From Streptomyces sp. NRRL F-525 (GTDB lineage Bacteria > Actinomycetota > Actinomycetes > Streptomycetales > Streptomycetaceae): a stretch of DNA of 64,000 nucleotides. Both the position numbers and the translations under genes were made by a program. The notes beneath the pieces are model-generated. The model saw nothing but the letters and a program-made list of their open reading frames with translations. It had not been told where the DNA came from and made no database searches. The DNA is taken from assembly GCF_000716605.1 (NCBI RefSeq), contig NZ_JNXE01000016.1:62001-126000 (forward strand), given 5' to 3'. This document shows positions 28,464 to 36,716 of this stretch, one piece after another; the stretch's first letter is position 1, and the number at the start of each line of letters is the position of its first letter.

Positions 28464-29885
28464 TCAGCCCATGTCCTCCAGCCTCTTGCCCTTCGTCTCC
28501 TTCACGAACTTCAGGACGAACGGGATGGAGAGCGCGGCGAAGACCGTGTAGATCACGTAGGTCGCGGAGAGGTTCCAGTCGGCCAGCGACGGGAAGCTCG
28601 CGGTGATGGCCCAGTTGGCGATCCACTGCGCGGAGGCGGCGACGCCGAGGGCGGCGGCGCGGATCCGGTTCGGGAACATCTCGCCGAGGAAGACCCAGAC
28701 CACGACACCCCAGGACAGGGCGAAGAACAGGACGAAGACGTGGGCCGCGATCAGCGCGGTCCAGCCCTGCGCGGAGGGCAGCTTGCCGTCGACCAGGTGG
28801 TACGAGAAGGCCCAGGCCTCCAGCGCGAGACCGACGACCATGCCGACCGAACCGATGAGGGCCAGCGGCTTACGGCCGATGCGGTCCACGAAGATCATGG
28901 CGATCACGGTGCCGATGATGTTCACGATCGACGTGGTGAAGGAGTAGAAGAACGACTGCGTCGGGTCGACGCCGACGGACTGCCACAGCGTCGAGGAGTA
29001 GTAGAACGCGACGTTGATGCCGACGAGCTGCTGGAAGGCCGAGAGGCCGATGCCGACCCAGACGATCGGCTTGAAGAAGAAGCCGCCACCGCCGAGCAGG
29101 TCCTTGAAGGTCGACTTGTGCTCGCTCTTCATCGCGTGCTCGATCTCGGCGACGCGGGCGTCCAGGTCGACGTCGTCGCCCTCGACCTCACGCAGTACCT
29201 CGTGCGCGCGGGTCAGCTTGCCCGCGGAGATCAGGAAGCGCGGGGACTCGGGGATCGCGAAGGAGAGCAGGCCGTAGAGGACGGCCGGGATCACCATGAC
29301 GCCGAGCATGACCTGCCAGGCCTCCAGGCCCATGAGCTTGCCGCGCTGGTCGCCGTCGGCGGCGTTCAGCAGGCCCCAGTTGACCAGCTGCGAGATCGCA
29401 ATGCCGATGACGATCGCGGCCTGCTGGAAGGAGCCGAGCCGGCCGCGGTAGGCGGGCGGCGAGACCTCGGCGATGTAGGCCGGGCCGATGACGGAGGCCA
29501 TGCCGATGGCGAAACCGCCGATGACCCGCCAGAAGGCGAGGTCCCAGAGCGCGAAGGGCAGCGCCGAACCGACGGCGCTGATCGTGAACAGCACGGCGGA
29601 GATCTGCATACAGCGGATACGGCCGATGCGGTCGGCTATCCGGCCGGCGGTCGCCGCGCCGATGGCACAGCCGATCAGGGCGATGGCGATGACCTGCGCC
29701 AGGACCGTCGAGCCCACGTCGTAGCGGTCGCGGATCGCCTCGACGGCACCGTTGATCACGGAACTGTCGTAGCCGAAGAGGAAGCCGCCCATCGCGGCCG
29801 CCGCCGCGATGAAGATGACGTGCGCGAGATGTTCGGGATGAGCCGACCCGGCTCCTGACTGAGGTGCCTGCGCAGTGCTGGTCAC
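28464..29885 (-). CDS. glcP: Glucose permease GlcP (MFS sugar porter)
   Basis: 473 residues with 12 hydrophobic segments. The sugar-porter signatures are present: GGFLFGYDSSVINGA, GRIADRIGRI, the PESPRFLISAGKL box after helix 6 and the QQLVGIN motif in helix 7. In S. coelicolor the glucose permease gene glcP1 lies next to smc, as here. Imports glucose with protons, the main glucose route in Streptomyces. GTG 29885 is supported by an AGGAG site 8 bases before it. A promoter and a LacI-like palindrome lie just upstream. Confidence 0.93.
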   Translation of the reverse strand: MTSTAQAPQSGAGSAHPEHLAHVIFIAAAAAMGGFLFGYDSSVINGAVEAIRDRYDVGSTVLAQVIAIALIGCAIGAATAGRIADRIGRIRCMQISAVLFTISAVGSALPFALWDLAFWRVIGGFAIGMASVIGPAYIAEVSPPAYRGRLGSFQQAAIVIGIAISQLVNWGLLNAADGDQRGKLMGLEAWQVMLGVMVIPAVLYGLLSFAIPESPRFLISAGKLTRAHEVLREVEGDDVDLDARVAEIEHAMKSEHKSTFKDLLGGGGFFFKPIVWVGIGLSAFQQLVGINVAFYYSSTLWQSVGVDPTQSFFYSFTTSIVNIIGTVIAMIFVDRIGRKPLALIGSVGMVVGLALEAWAFSYHLVDGKLPSAQGWTALIAAHVFVLFFALSWGVVVWVFLGEMFPNRIRAAALGVAASAQWIANWAITASFPSLADWNLSATYVIYTVFAALSIPFVLKFVKETKGKRLEDMG

Positions 29886-29981
29886 GTGTAACTCCTGAGG
29901 CCACCGGCGTCGCTGCCGGGGTGGGGGGGCGACCCTTCCAGTGGCGCACAGCTTCCCGCTGCCCACCACCTGAAGGTAAAA

Positions 29982-29991
29982 GCAACGTTGC
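29982..29991. promoter_or_regulatory. LacI-family-like palindrome GCAACGTTGC at the glcP start region
   Basis: A perfect ten-base palindrome with central CG, of the type bound by LacI/GalR regulators, lies immediately downstream of the predicted -10 box of glcP, where a repressor would block transcription. Confidence 0.6.
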
Positions 29992-29993
29992 AG

Positions 29994-30021
29994 AGACTAT
30001 GCCTTCAAGTTTCGAAGTCAA
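29994..30021 (-). promoter_or_regulatory. Predicted glcP promoter (TTGACT-16-TAGTCT)
   Basis: On the minus strand -35 TTGACT (30016-30021) is followed by 16 bases and -10 TAGTCT (29994-29999), a good match to the streptomycete HrdB type. It is about 110 bp before the GTG start of glcP. Confidence 0.6.
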
Positions 30022-30066
30022 TAGGGGGTCCCCTGTGAAATCCAACCCCACAGGTGACAGCCGTAC

Positions 30067-30081
30067 GTTCAAGACTTGAAC
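30067..30081. promoter_or_regulatory. 15-bp palindrome upstream of the glcP promoter
   Basis: GTTCAAGACTTGAAC has seven-base perfect arms around one base. It lies 46 bp upstream of the -35 box and 14 bp beyond the smc stop, and may bind an activator; a diverged version (CTTCAAGTTTCGAAG) overlaps the -35/-10 spacer. Confidence 0.5.
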
Positions 30082-30094
30082 GCGCGATGGAGAT

Positions 30095-33000
30095 CTAGCG
30101 AAGGCGCTGCGAGATGACCTTCGACACTCCGTCGCCCTGCATGGAGACGCCGTACAACGCGTCGGCCACCTCCATCGTCCGCTTCTGGTGGGTGATCACG
30201 ATCAGCTGCGAGGCCTCCTGGAGCTCCTGCATGATCCGGATCAGCCGCTGCAGGTTGGTGTCGTCGAGCGCCGCCTCGACCTCGTCCATCACATAGAACG
30301 GACTGGGCCGAGCCTTGAAGATCGACACCAGCAGCGCTACGGCGGTCAGGGACCGCTCCCCGCCGGAGAGCAGGGAGAGCCGCTTGACCTTCTTGCCGGG
30401 CGGGCGGGCCTCCACATCCACCCCCGTGGTCAGCATGTTGTCGGGGTCGGTCAGGATCAACCTGCCCTCGCCGCCCGGAAACAGTCGGCTGAAGACCCCC
30501 TCGAACTGCAGGGCCGTGTCCCGGTAGGCCTCGGTGAAGACCTGTTCGACGCGCTCGTCGACCTCCTTCACCACTTGAAGCAGGTCGGCGCGGGTCTTCT
30601 TCAGGTCCTCCAGCTGCTCGCTGAGGAACTTGTGCCGCTCCTCCAGCGCCGCGAACTCCTCCAGCGCGAGCGGGTTCACCTTTCCCAGCTGCTGGTACGC
30701 CCGTTCGGCTGACTTGAGCCGCTTCTCCTGCTCGGCGCGGTGGAACGTACGGGGCTGGTTGCGGGGGTCCTCCGGATCATCGGGCAGCACCTCGCCCTCG
30801 GCGGCGAGCGAGGGCGGCACGAGCTGATGCGGCCCGTACTCCTCGACGAGCCCCGAGGGCTCCACCCCCAGCTCCTCCAGCGCCTTGGTCTCCAGCTGCT
30901 CGATCCGCATCCGCTTCTCGGCCCCGAGCACTTCCCCCCGGTGCACGGAGTCGGTGAGCTTGTCGAGCTCGCCCTTGAGGTCACGCCCCTGGTTCCGGGC
31001 AGCGGCCAACTCCTGCTCGCGGCGCGCCTTGGCGGCGTCGGCGGCGGTGCGTTCGTCGTCGGCGCGGGCGAGGGAGATCTCGACGTGCGCGAGCAACTGC
31101 CGCGCCCCGAAGGCAACGGCTTCGGCTACGGCGGCCTCATGCCTCAGCCGCGCCAACCGCTGCTCGGCCCGCGCCCGTGCCTCCCGCTCCGCTCGGGCAC
31201 CGCGGTCGAGGGAGTCCGCGCGCCCTGCAAGCCCCTTGACCCGCTCCTCATGCGTACGGACCTGAAGCCGCGCCTCCATCTCGGTCTGCCGAGCGTTGGC
31301 CCCATCGGCGGCAAGCCGATCCCGCACGGAGGTGTCAGGCTCTTCCTCGACCGGCATCTCCTCAGCGACAGCAAGCCGTTCAGCGAGGACTTCAGCCTCT
31401 TCTACGGCCTTGTCGAGGGCGTCCTGTGCCCGTGCCGCCGCCGCGGTCGATCGCTCGGCCTCTCCGGCGGCGCCGCGTGCCTGCCCGGCCAGGCGTCCCA
31501 ACTGCTGTGCCACGGCCGACTTCTCGCGCTCCGCGGCTCGGCGGCGCTCCCCCAACTCCTCGACCAGCGCGGCGACTTCCTTGCGGCGCTCACCTGCGGT
31601 CTGCTGGGCTTCGGCCAACTCCTCGCAGCGGACGGCCAGTTCTTCGAGTTCGGCTGCGGCTTCGTCTACGGAGGCCTGGACTTCGAGGAGGCTGGGGGCG
31701 CCTGCGGAGCCGCCGTGGGCGAAGTGGGCGCCGAGCAGGTCGCCTTCGGCGGTGACCGCGGTCAACTCGGGGTGGGTGTATACGAGTTGCTCGGCGTCTT
31801 CGAGGGTGTCTACTACGACGTAGTTGTGGAGGAGTCTGCGGACTGCGGGCATGAGTTCGGCGGGGGCGCGGACGAAATCGGCGGCGAAAGGTTGTCTGTT
31901 GTCTGCGGGCTCGTCGTGGCTGGTCGCGCCGTTCCCCGCGCCCCTTAGGGGTGTGTTCGTGCCCGGTGTTGGATCGTCCGGGGCTCCTGCCAACAGCAGT
32001 GCCGCCCTGCCGCCGTCCTGCTTGCGCAGCAGGCGGATTGCGTCTGCCGCCGATGCTGGAGTTGTCACGGCGATCGCGTCCGCCGCCGCGCCGAAGGCTG
32101 CCGCAAGGGCTACCTCGTGGCCGGGGGTCACCGTCAACAGCTCCGCCGCTGGACCCAGGATTCCGGTGAGGCGGTCACGGGCGCCCAGCAGTATCCCGGT
32201 GCCGTCCTTCCGCCGTAGGCCCAGCGCCAGTGCCTCGTGGCGGGCCTGGGTGGCGGCCCGCTTGCGTTCGACTGTCGTGGCTGCTTCCCGGGCCGCCGTC
32301 AACGTGGTCTCTGCCTCGGACAGTTGGCGCTTGAGTTCCTCGTGCTGGTCGGAGAGTTCCGCGTCGCCTGCGTCCAAGCCGTCGACCTCGGACTGGAGTG
32401 CCTCGTACTCCTCCTGTGCGGTGACCGCTCGTTCCTGGGCCTCGTCGCGGGCGGAGGCGAGGCGGTCGATCTCGGCCTGGGCGGAGGCCGCGCGTGAACG
32501 GGCCGCGTTGACCTGGCCGTTGAGGCGGGCGAGGCCCTCGCGGCGGTCGGCGATGGAACGGGCCACGTCCTTCAGGCGGCGTTCCTCGGCCGTCAACTCC
32601 CGCTCCAGTTCGGAGCGGTGGGCGACCGTGTCCTCCAAGGCGTGCTCGGCCGCCTCTAGGGCTGCTTCGAGTTCGGCTTCTTGCTCGCGGATGCGGGCGG
32701 CCTCGCGCTCCATGTCCTCGGGGTCGCGGCCCCGCCGTTCCTCGGGCGGGGCCGAGGTGGCGCTCTTCACCCGGGCGTCGGCCAGCGAGATCGTGCCGCG
32801 TACCCGCTCGGCCAGCTGGGACAGCTCGTACCAGGTCTGCTGGGCGCGCTGGAGGCGCGGGGTGAGCTGCCGTACCTCGTCCTCCAGGAGCCCTTCGCGC
32901 TGGACCGCCTTGCGCAGCTCCTGCTCGGCGGCCTCCTTGCGTTCCTTCAGCGCGGCCTCGTCGGCGATCTCTGTGTTCAGCGCCTGGCGCAGTCGTACGA

Positions 33001-33700
33001 GATCGTCGGCGAGCAGGCGGAGGCGGGCGTCGCGGAGGTCGGCCTGGATGACGGCCGCGCGGCGGGCGACCGCTGCCTGGCGGCCCAAGGGCTTGAGCTG
33101 GCGGCGGAGTTCGTCCGTCAGGTCCTGCACGCGCGCGAGGTTGGCCTGCATCGCGTCCAGTTTGCGGAGCGCCTTCTCCTTGCGCTTGCGGTGCTTGAGG
33201 ACCCCGGCCGCCTCCTCGATGAAGGCGCGGCGGCCCATGGGGTCGGCGTGCAGCACGGAGTCGAGCTGGCCCTGGCCGACGATGACGTGCATCTCGCGGC
33301 CGATGCCGGAGTCGGAGAGGAGTTCCTGGATGTCGAGGAGGCGACACGTGTCGCCGTTGATCTGGTACTCGCTGCCGCCGTTGCGGAACATGATCCGCGT
33401 GATGGTGACCTCGGCGTACTCGATGGGCAGTGCCCCGTCGGAGTTGTCGATGGTGAGAGACACCTCGGCGCGGCCCAGCGGGGGGCGGCCGGTGGTGCCG
33501 GCGAAGATGACGTCCTCCATCTTGCCGCCGCGCAGCGACTTGGCGCCCTGTTCGCCCATGACCCAGCTGAGCGCGTCCACGACATTCGACTTGCCCGAGC
33601 CGTTCGGTCCGACCACGCACGTGATCCCCGGCTCGAACCGGAGCGTGGTCGCCGAGGCGAACGACTTGAACCCCCGCAGGGTCAGGGCCTTGAGGTGCAC
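30095..33700 (-). CDS. smc: Chromosome segregation ATPase SMC
   Basis: 1201 residues. Folds back into a long coiled coil with an ABC ATPase head and a hinge, and organises the chromosome with ScpA/ScpB. Head motifs are GPNGSGKSNVVDALSWVMGE at the start and LLSGGERSLTAVALL with Walker B near the end. The hinge lies at about residues 530-690. Within it, residues 585-603 or so are encoded by a copy of the dispersed streptomycete repeat (see 31890-31947), kept in frame. ATG 33700 gives MHLKALTLRGFKSFASAT, the normal start. Confidence 0.97.
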   Translation of the reverse strand: MHLKALTLRGFKSFASATTLRFEPGITCVVGPNGSGKSNVVDALSWVMGEQGAKSLRGGKMEDVIFAGTTGRPPLGRAEVSLTIDNSDGALPIEYAEVTITRIMFRNGGSEYQINGDTCRLLDIQELLSDSGIGREMHVIVGQGQLDSVLHADPMGRRAFIEEAAGVLKHRKRKEKALRKLDAMQANLARVQDLTDELRRQLKPLGRQAAVARRAAVIQADLRDARLRLLADDLVRLRQALNTEIADEAALKERKEAAEQELRKAVQREGLLEDEVRQLTPRLQRAQQTWYELSQLAERVRGTISLADARVKSATSAPPEERRGRDPEDMEREAARIREQEAELEAALEAAEHALEDTVAHRSELERELTAEERRLKDVARSIADRREGLARLNGQVNAARSRAASAQAEIDRLASARDEAQERAVTAQEEYEALQSEVDGLDAGDAELSDQHEELKRQLSEAETTLTAAREAATTVERKRAATQARHEALALGLRRKDGTGILLGARDRLTGILGPAAELLTVTPGHEVALAAAFGAAADAIAVTTPASAADAIRLLRKQDGGRAALLLAGAPDDPTPGTNTPLRGAGNGATSHDEPADNRQPFAADFVRAPAELMPAVRRLLHNYVVVDTLEDAEQLVYTHPELTAVTAEGDLLGAHFAHGGSAGAPSLLEVQASVDEAAAELEELAVRCEELAEAQQTAGERRKEVAALVEELGERRRAAEREKSAVAQQLGRLAGQARGAAGEAERSTAAAARAQDALDKAVEEAEVLAERLAVAEEMPVEEEPDTSVRDRLAADGANARQTEMEARLQVRTHEERVKGLAGRADSLDRGARAEREARARAEQRLARLRHEAAVAEAVAFGARQLLAHVEISLARADDERTAADAAKARREQELAAARNQGRDLKGELDKLTDSVHRGEVLGAEKRMRIEQLETKALEELGVEPSGLVEEYGPHQLVPPSLAAEGEVLPDDPEDPRNQPRTFHRAEQEKRLKSAERAYQQLGKVNPLALEEFAALEERHKFLSEQLEDLKKTRADLLQVVKEVDERVEQVFTEAYRDTALQFEGVFSRLFPGGEGRLILTDPDNMLTTGVDVEARPPGKKVKRLSLLSGGERSLTAVALLVSIFKARPSPFYVMDEVEAALDDTNLQRLIRIMQELQEASQLIVITHQKRTMEVADALYGVSMQGDGVSKVISQRLR
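31890..31947 (-). repeat. Dispersed repeat copy 2, inserted in frame in smc
   Basis: On the minus strand it reads TAAGGGGCGCGGGGAACGGC then GCGACCAGCCACGACGAGCC and CGCAGACAACAGACAACC, the same element as copies 1, 3 and 4. In the smc frame it codes for RGAGNGATSHDEPADNRQP in the hinge. Confidence 0.8.
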
Positions 33701-33825
33701 GCCGCTGGACTCTACCTTCCGCCGCTCGCTCTCTCCATGAACGTCCGGTTCCCCGCGGTTTCGCCCTTGAACGTGCAGGGCACACCAAACGTTAAAGAGG
33801 GTGGAGGCTTGCGGGGGAAAGAAAG

Positions 33826-33847
33826 AAGGGACGCCGAAGCGTCCCTT
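33826..33847. terminator. Tetraloop hairpin between the 66-aa gene and smc
   Basis: Perfect nine-base arms AAGGGACGC/GCGTCCCTT with a CGAA loop, 72 bp after the stop of the upstream minus-strand small gene. Likely terminator of that gene before smc. Confidence 0.7.
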
Positions 33848-33918
33848 GCAAACTCTGACAACTTAGCGGTTGATACAGGGCGCTCAACCACTGCTTGTCA
33901 TGTGGTGCGTCGCAGTGA

Positions 33919-34119
33919 TCAGGTGAGCGCGGGCTCCGCCTGGCGTGCGTCGAGCTCGAGAAGCGAATCGTGAGTTGCGGCAGCCGTCAGCGCGTCGTTC
34001 TCGTCCTGGATCCGAACGAGCTCGGATTCCAGGTCCTGGACGCGTTGCTGGAGCCGTCGCATCTCGGCGAGGAGTCGCGGGTCGGAGCCGCCGACGTAAC
34101 CGAGAAGCGCCTTTGCCAT
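33919..34119 (-). CDS. Small conserved coiled-coil protein (66 aa)
   Basis: 66 residues starting MAKALLGYVGGSDPRLLAEM, followed by a short coiled coil (RRLQQRVQDLESELVRIQDEND). A GGAGGA ribosome site lies 9 bases before the ATG. I believe it is a conserved streptomycete protein next to smc; no function is known to me. Ends at a tetraloop terminator. Confidence 0.8.
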   Translation of the reverse strand: MAKALLGYVGGSDPRLLAEMRRLQQRVQDLESELVRIQDENDALTAAATHDSLLELDARQAEPALT

Positions 34120-34512
34120 GATGGATGGTCCTCCACACTGAGTGACCGACCGAAGCGGTGTGGGTCGTGAGGGAATCGCACCCGCGATGCTTGACAGTCT
34201 TGGGTCTTGCTCTGCTGTTCTTCCATGCCAAACAGCTAAGGTGCGCGGGGCTTTCAGAGTCTCACCAAAAAGTTTGACGGTCAACACGATCACGCCCCGT
34301 ATTGGCGGGCGACCCGGGGGCAGAGGGCCCTGACCGGGCGGCACTGCGACTCCTGCGGGGCCTCGCTGGGTGTGGCGATCATCCTTAGGTGCGGAGCCTG
34401 CCAGAGCGAGCCGTTCTTGGCAACCACCAGGCAGTTTCCGCTGCGGGCAGCTGCCGGTGGCATGTCCCTTCGCTTCCGCCAGGGCCCCTTTACACCGTTT
34501 CGCAGTTTGTGC
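34120..34512. other. 393-bp gap between acylphosphatase and the 66-aa gene
   Basis: Carries a possible 57-codon frame (34290-34463, listed apart). The part 34150-34215 has a T-arm-like GGGTGCGATTCCC on the minus strand but no acceptor stem, so no tRNA is called. The promoter of the 66-aa gene should be in 34120-34260. Confidence 0.5.
34290..34463 (-). CDS. Possible small protein (57 aa), unproven
   Basis: Open frame starting MPPAAARSGNCLVVAKNGSL and ending ARQYGA. Third codon positions are GC-rich (about four in five), which favours coding, but the ribosome site (AAGGG) is too close to the ATG. No domain is visible. It lies between acylphosphatase and the 66-aa gene on the same strand. Confidence 0.35.
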   Translation of the reverse strand: MPPAAARSGNCLVVAKNGSLWQAPHLRMIATPSEAPQESQCRPVRALCPRVARQYGA

Positions 34513-34794
34513 TCAGCGGATCGCGAAGCCGTCGTAGCCGCCGCGAGGTGTGTCCCAGATCTCGGTGACGCCATCCACGCGCCCGGGCGTGTCGTACCCC
34601 TGGAGCCAGTCGAGGAGTCCTTGGCAGCCCTCGCGTGATCCCTCTGCGACCACTTGGACGCGTCCGTCGCCCAAATTGAGAGCAAAACCACTCAGGCCCC
34701 CGATCTCCAGAGCCTTGGCACGGGTAAACCACCGAAAACCCACACCTTGCACACGCCCTCGCACCCAGGCGACCATCCGCACATCCTCGCTCAT
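34513..34794 (-). CDS. acyP: Acylphosphatase
   Basis: 93 residues, the full length of the family. Hydrolyses carboxyl-phosphate bonds. The signature [18 protein letters not shown] holds the catalytic Arg, and the second motif [17 protein letters not shown] holds the catalytic Asn. ATG 34794. In streptomycetes it is found close to smc and mutM, as here. Confidence 0.95.
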   Translation of the reverse strand: MSEDVRMVAWVRGRVQGVGFRWFTRAKALEIGGLSGFALNLGDGRVQVVAEGSREGCQGLLDWLQGYDTPGRVDGVTEIWDTPRGGYDGFAIR

Positions 34795-34883
34795 GGCTGC
34801 AACCTAACCGGCCAAAACCTCTCTGGGCACTTGCTCCCCTCGCGCCATGCGGTACCGTCCGCCCCAATGAATCTCATATGAAA

Positions 34884-34901
34884 CTCACTCGATCGAGTGA
34901 G
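34884..34901. promoter_or_regulatory. 18-bp perfect palindrome upstream of the CAP-domain gene
   Basis: CTCACTCGATCGAGTGAG reads the same on both strands. It lies 49 bp before the chosen start of the CAP gene and about 90 bp before the acylphosphatase start on the other strand, so it could control one or both. TetR- or similar dimeric regulators bind such sites. Confidence 0.6.
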
Positions 34902-34949
34902 CTGGGTCACCGCACGGACGAGTTGACCGCAAGGACGAAAGGCAAGGAC

Positions 34950-36221
34950 ATGGGACGCCACCGACGCTCCGCCGCCGGCCGCGCCGCCACGAGCCGCGCC
35001 ACGGGGGTCACAGAGACGCACGGCTCATACACGAGCGGCTACGACCCGCATGACTCGTACGACTGGAACGACCACTCCGACCGGAACGACCGCTTCGCCT
35101 GGAACCCGGCCGACGGCTCGACGATCGGCATGGCGCCCTATCTCCACCCGGAGGGCCCCGCCGAGTTCCACCAGACCCACGTGAACCACCAGGGCCCCGC
35201 TGACCACCGGGTCCGCCAGGTCCACGCGAACGGCGACGAGGTGCCGCCGAAGAGCGAGGCCCGCCTGAAGGCCGAGAGCCGCCTCAAGGCCGACTCCCGC
35301 CGCAAGAGCGAGGCCTATCTCTTCGCCACCGAGGAGGACTACGCCGTGGTCTTCCCCGAGGCGGCCGGCGCCACCGCCTCCCGGGGCGACGGCTCACGCC
35401 CGGGCCGCGGTCGCCGCCGTAAGCGCAAGACCGCGACGCCGGTCAAGACGGGCCTGCTCGGTGTCTCCGCCGCCGTCGCCATCGGCACGGTCGCGGTCGC
35501 CGCGGGTGCGATGCCGGGGCTGGACAACTACAAGCTCGGCGGCGGTGGCGGCTCGGACAAGGTGCAGGCGGCCGGTTCGCCGTCCAACTCGGCGACCGAG
35601 CAGGGCGGTACGTCCGGCAGCGCGGAGTCCCGCGACGACGGCTCCTCCACGAGCCGCGACGCGAACCGCGCGGCCTCCCCGTCGGCGGCTCCGACCAAGT
35701 CCGCCACCGCGCCCGCCACCAAGGCCCCGGCGAAGAAGCCGGCGGCCACCCCGACCGAGGAGCCGACGACCAAGGCCCCCTCGGCGAAGCCCACCACTCC
35801 GGCGCCCACACAGTCCGCCGAAGCACCGGTGACGGTCTCCACGGAGGCCGCAGCCGAGGCCGAGGTGCTCAAGCTCGTCAACGAACAGCGCGCGCTCGTC
35901 GGCTGCAGCCCGGTGGCCGCCAACAGCTCGCTGACCACCCTGGCCGAGAACTTCAGCACGCAGATGGCCGACGAGGACTTCTTCGACCACACCGACCCCA
36001 GCGGGGCCACCCCGTGGGACCGGGCGGAGAAGCTCGGCATCACCAACCTCGGCGGCGAGAACATCGCCCGCGGCCAGGCCGACGCGGCCGCGGTCATGGA
36101 CGCCTGGATGAACAGCCCCGGCCACAAGGCCAACATCCTGAACTGCGACTTCAAGACCCTGGGCGTCGGTGTGCACTTCGGCACCGGCGGCCCCTGGTGG
36201 ACGCAGGACTTCGGGTACTAG
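34950..36221 (+). CDS. Membrane-anchored CAP (SCP/PR1-like) domain protein
   Basis: 423 residues. A hydrophilic cytoplasmic part of about 160 residues (start MGRHRRSAAGRAATS; Lys/Arg-rich RRRKRKT before the membrane) is followed by one transmembrane helix (about residues 168-190), an Ala/Pro/Thr-rich wall-spanning linker, and a C-terminal CAP domain with VLKLVNEQRALVGCSPVA, FFDHTDPSGATPWDRAE, GGENIARGQ and WMNSPGHKANIL. CAP domains in bacteria are linked to wall binding or proteolysis. ATG 34950 has a GGCAAGGA site; the ATG at 34878 would start inside the palindrome region. Confidence 0.88.
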   Translation: MGRHRRSAAGRAATSRATGVTETHGSYTSGYDPHDSYDWNDHSDRNDRFAWNPADGSTIGMAPYLHPEGPAEFHQTHVNHQGPADHRVRQVHANGDEVPPKSEARLKAESRLKADSRRKSEAYLFATEEDYAVVFPEAAGATASRGDGSRPGRGRRRKRKTATPVKTGLLGVSAAVAIGTVAVAAGAMPGLDNYKLGGGGGSDKVQAAGSPSNSATEQGGTSGSAESRDDGSSTSRDANRAASPSAAPTKSATAPATKAPAKKPAATPTEEPTTKAPSAKPTTPAPTQSAEAPVTVSTEAAAEAEVLKLVNEQRALVGCSPVAANSSLTTLAENFSTQMADEDFFDHTDPSGATPWDRAEKLGITNLGGENIARGQADAAAVMDAWMNSPGHKANILNCDFKTLGVGVHFGTGGPWWTQDFGY

Positions 36222-36237
36222 GACGAGCACGCCGACA

Positions 36238-36266
36238 GGGAGCACTAACCACCGGTTAGTGCTCCC
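36238..36266 (+). terminator. Terminator after CAP gene, overlapping the HxlR promoter
   Basis: Perfect 13-bp arms GGGAGCACTAACC/GGTTAGTGCTCCC, three-base loop, then TTTT: a canonical intrinsic terminator. The same GGTTAGTGCT block recurs as GGTTAGCGCT at 36271-36280, 17 bp further, in front of the HxlR gene, so the stem may double as an operator. Confidence 0.85.
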
Positions 36267-36301
36267 TTTTGGTTAGCGCTGCGTTCGCGTACTCTGAGGA
36301 A

Positions 36302-36703
36302 ATGGACACGACCCAGGAACGTACGGAGGAGCAGAACTTCCCGTACAACGTCTTCGCGAGGGCCTGCCCCTCCCGAGGCACCCTGGAGCACATCACGGGC
36401 CGCTGGGGCGGACTCACCCTGTGCGCGCTGCACGAGGGCTCGCTGCGCTTCAACGAACTGCGGCGCCGCGTCGACGGCGTCAGCGAGAAGATGCTCTCGC
36501 AGACCCTGCACGCCCTGGAGCGCGACGGCCTGGTCCACCGCGAGGCCCAGCCGACCAACCCACCGCGCGTGGACTACGAGTTGACCCCGCTGGGACACGG
36601 CGTCGCCGAACGCCTCAAGGAACTCGTCGACTTCGTGGAGTCCCGCATGGACGACGTCCTCGCGGCCCTCACGCGCTACGACGAGACGCGCGCCGGCCTC
36701 TAG
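36302..36703 (+). CDS. HxlR-family winged-helix transcriptional regulator
   Basis: 133 residues. The HxlR domain is complete: ACPSRGTLEHITGRWGGLTL, GSLRFNELRRRVDGVSEKML and QTLHALERDGLVHREAQPT. The single cysteine near the N-terminus of the domain is the residue that senses electrophiles or oxidants in several relatives. ATG 36302 follows a TGAGGA site. It ends 13 bp from the convergent mutM stop. The regulated genes are not obvious here; autoregulation is possible. Confidence 0.92.
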   Translation: MDTTQERTEEQNFPYNVFARACPSRGTLEHITGRWGGLTLCALHEGSLRFNELRRRVDGVSEKMLSQTLHALERDGLVHREAQPTNPPRVDYELTPLGHGVAERLKELVDFVESRMDDVLAALTRYDETRAGL

Positions 36704-36716
36704 ACCCGCGGGATCC

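Noticed and set aside
34150..34250. tRNA-like sequence on the minus strand (GGGTGCGATTCCC)
   Set aside because: The T-arm-like block is there, but no matching acceptor 5' strand or D-arm exists at the right distance.
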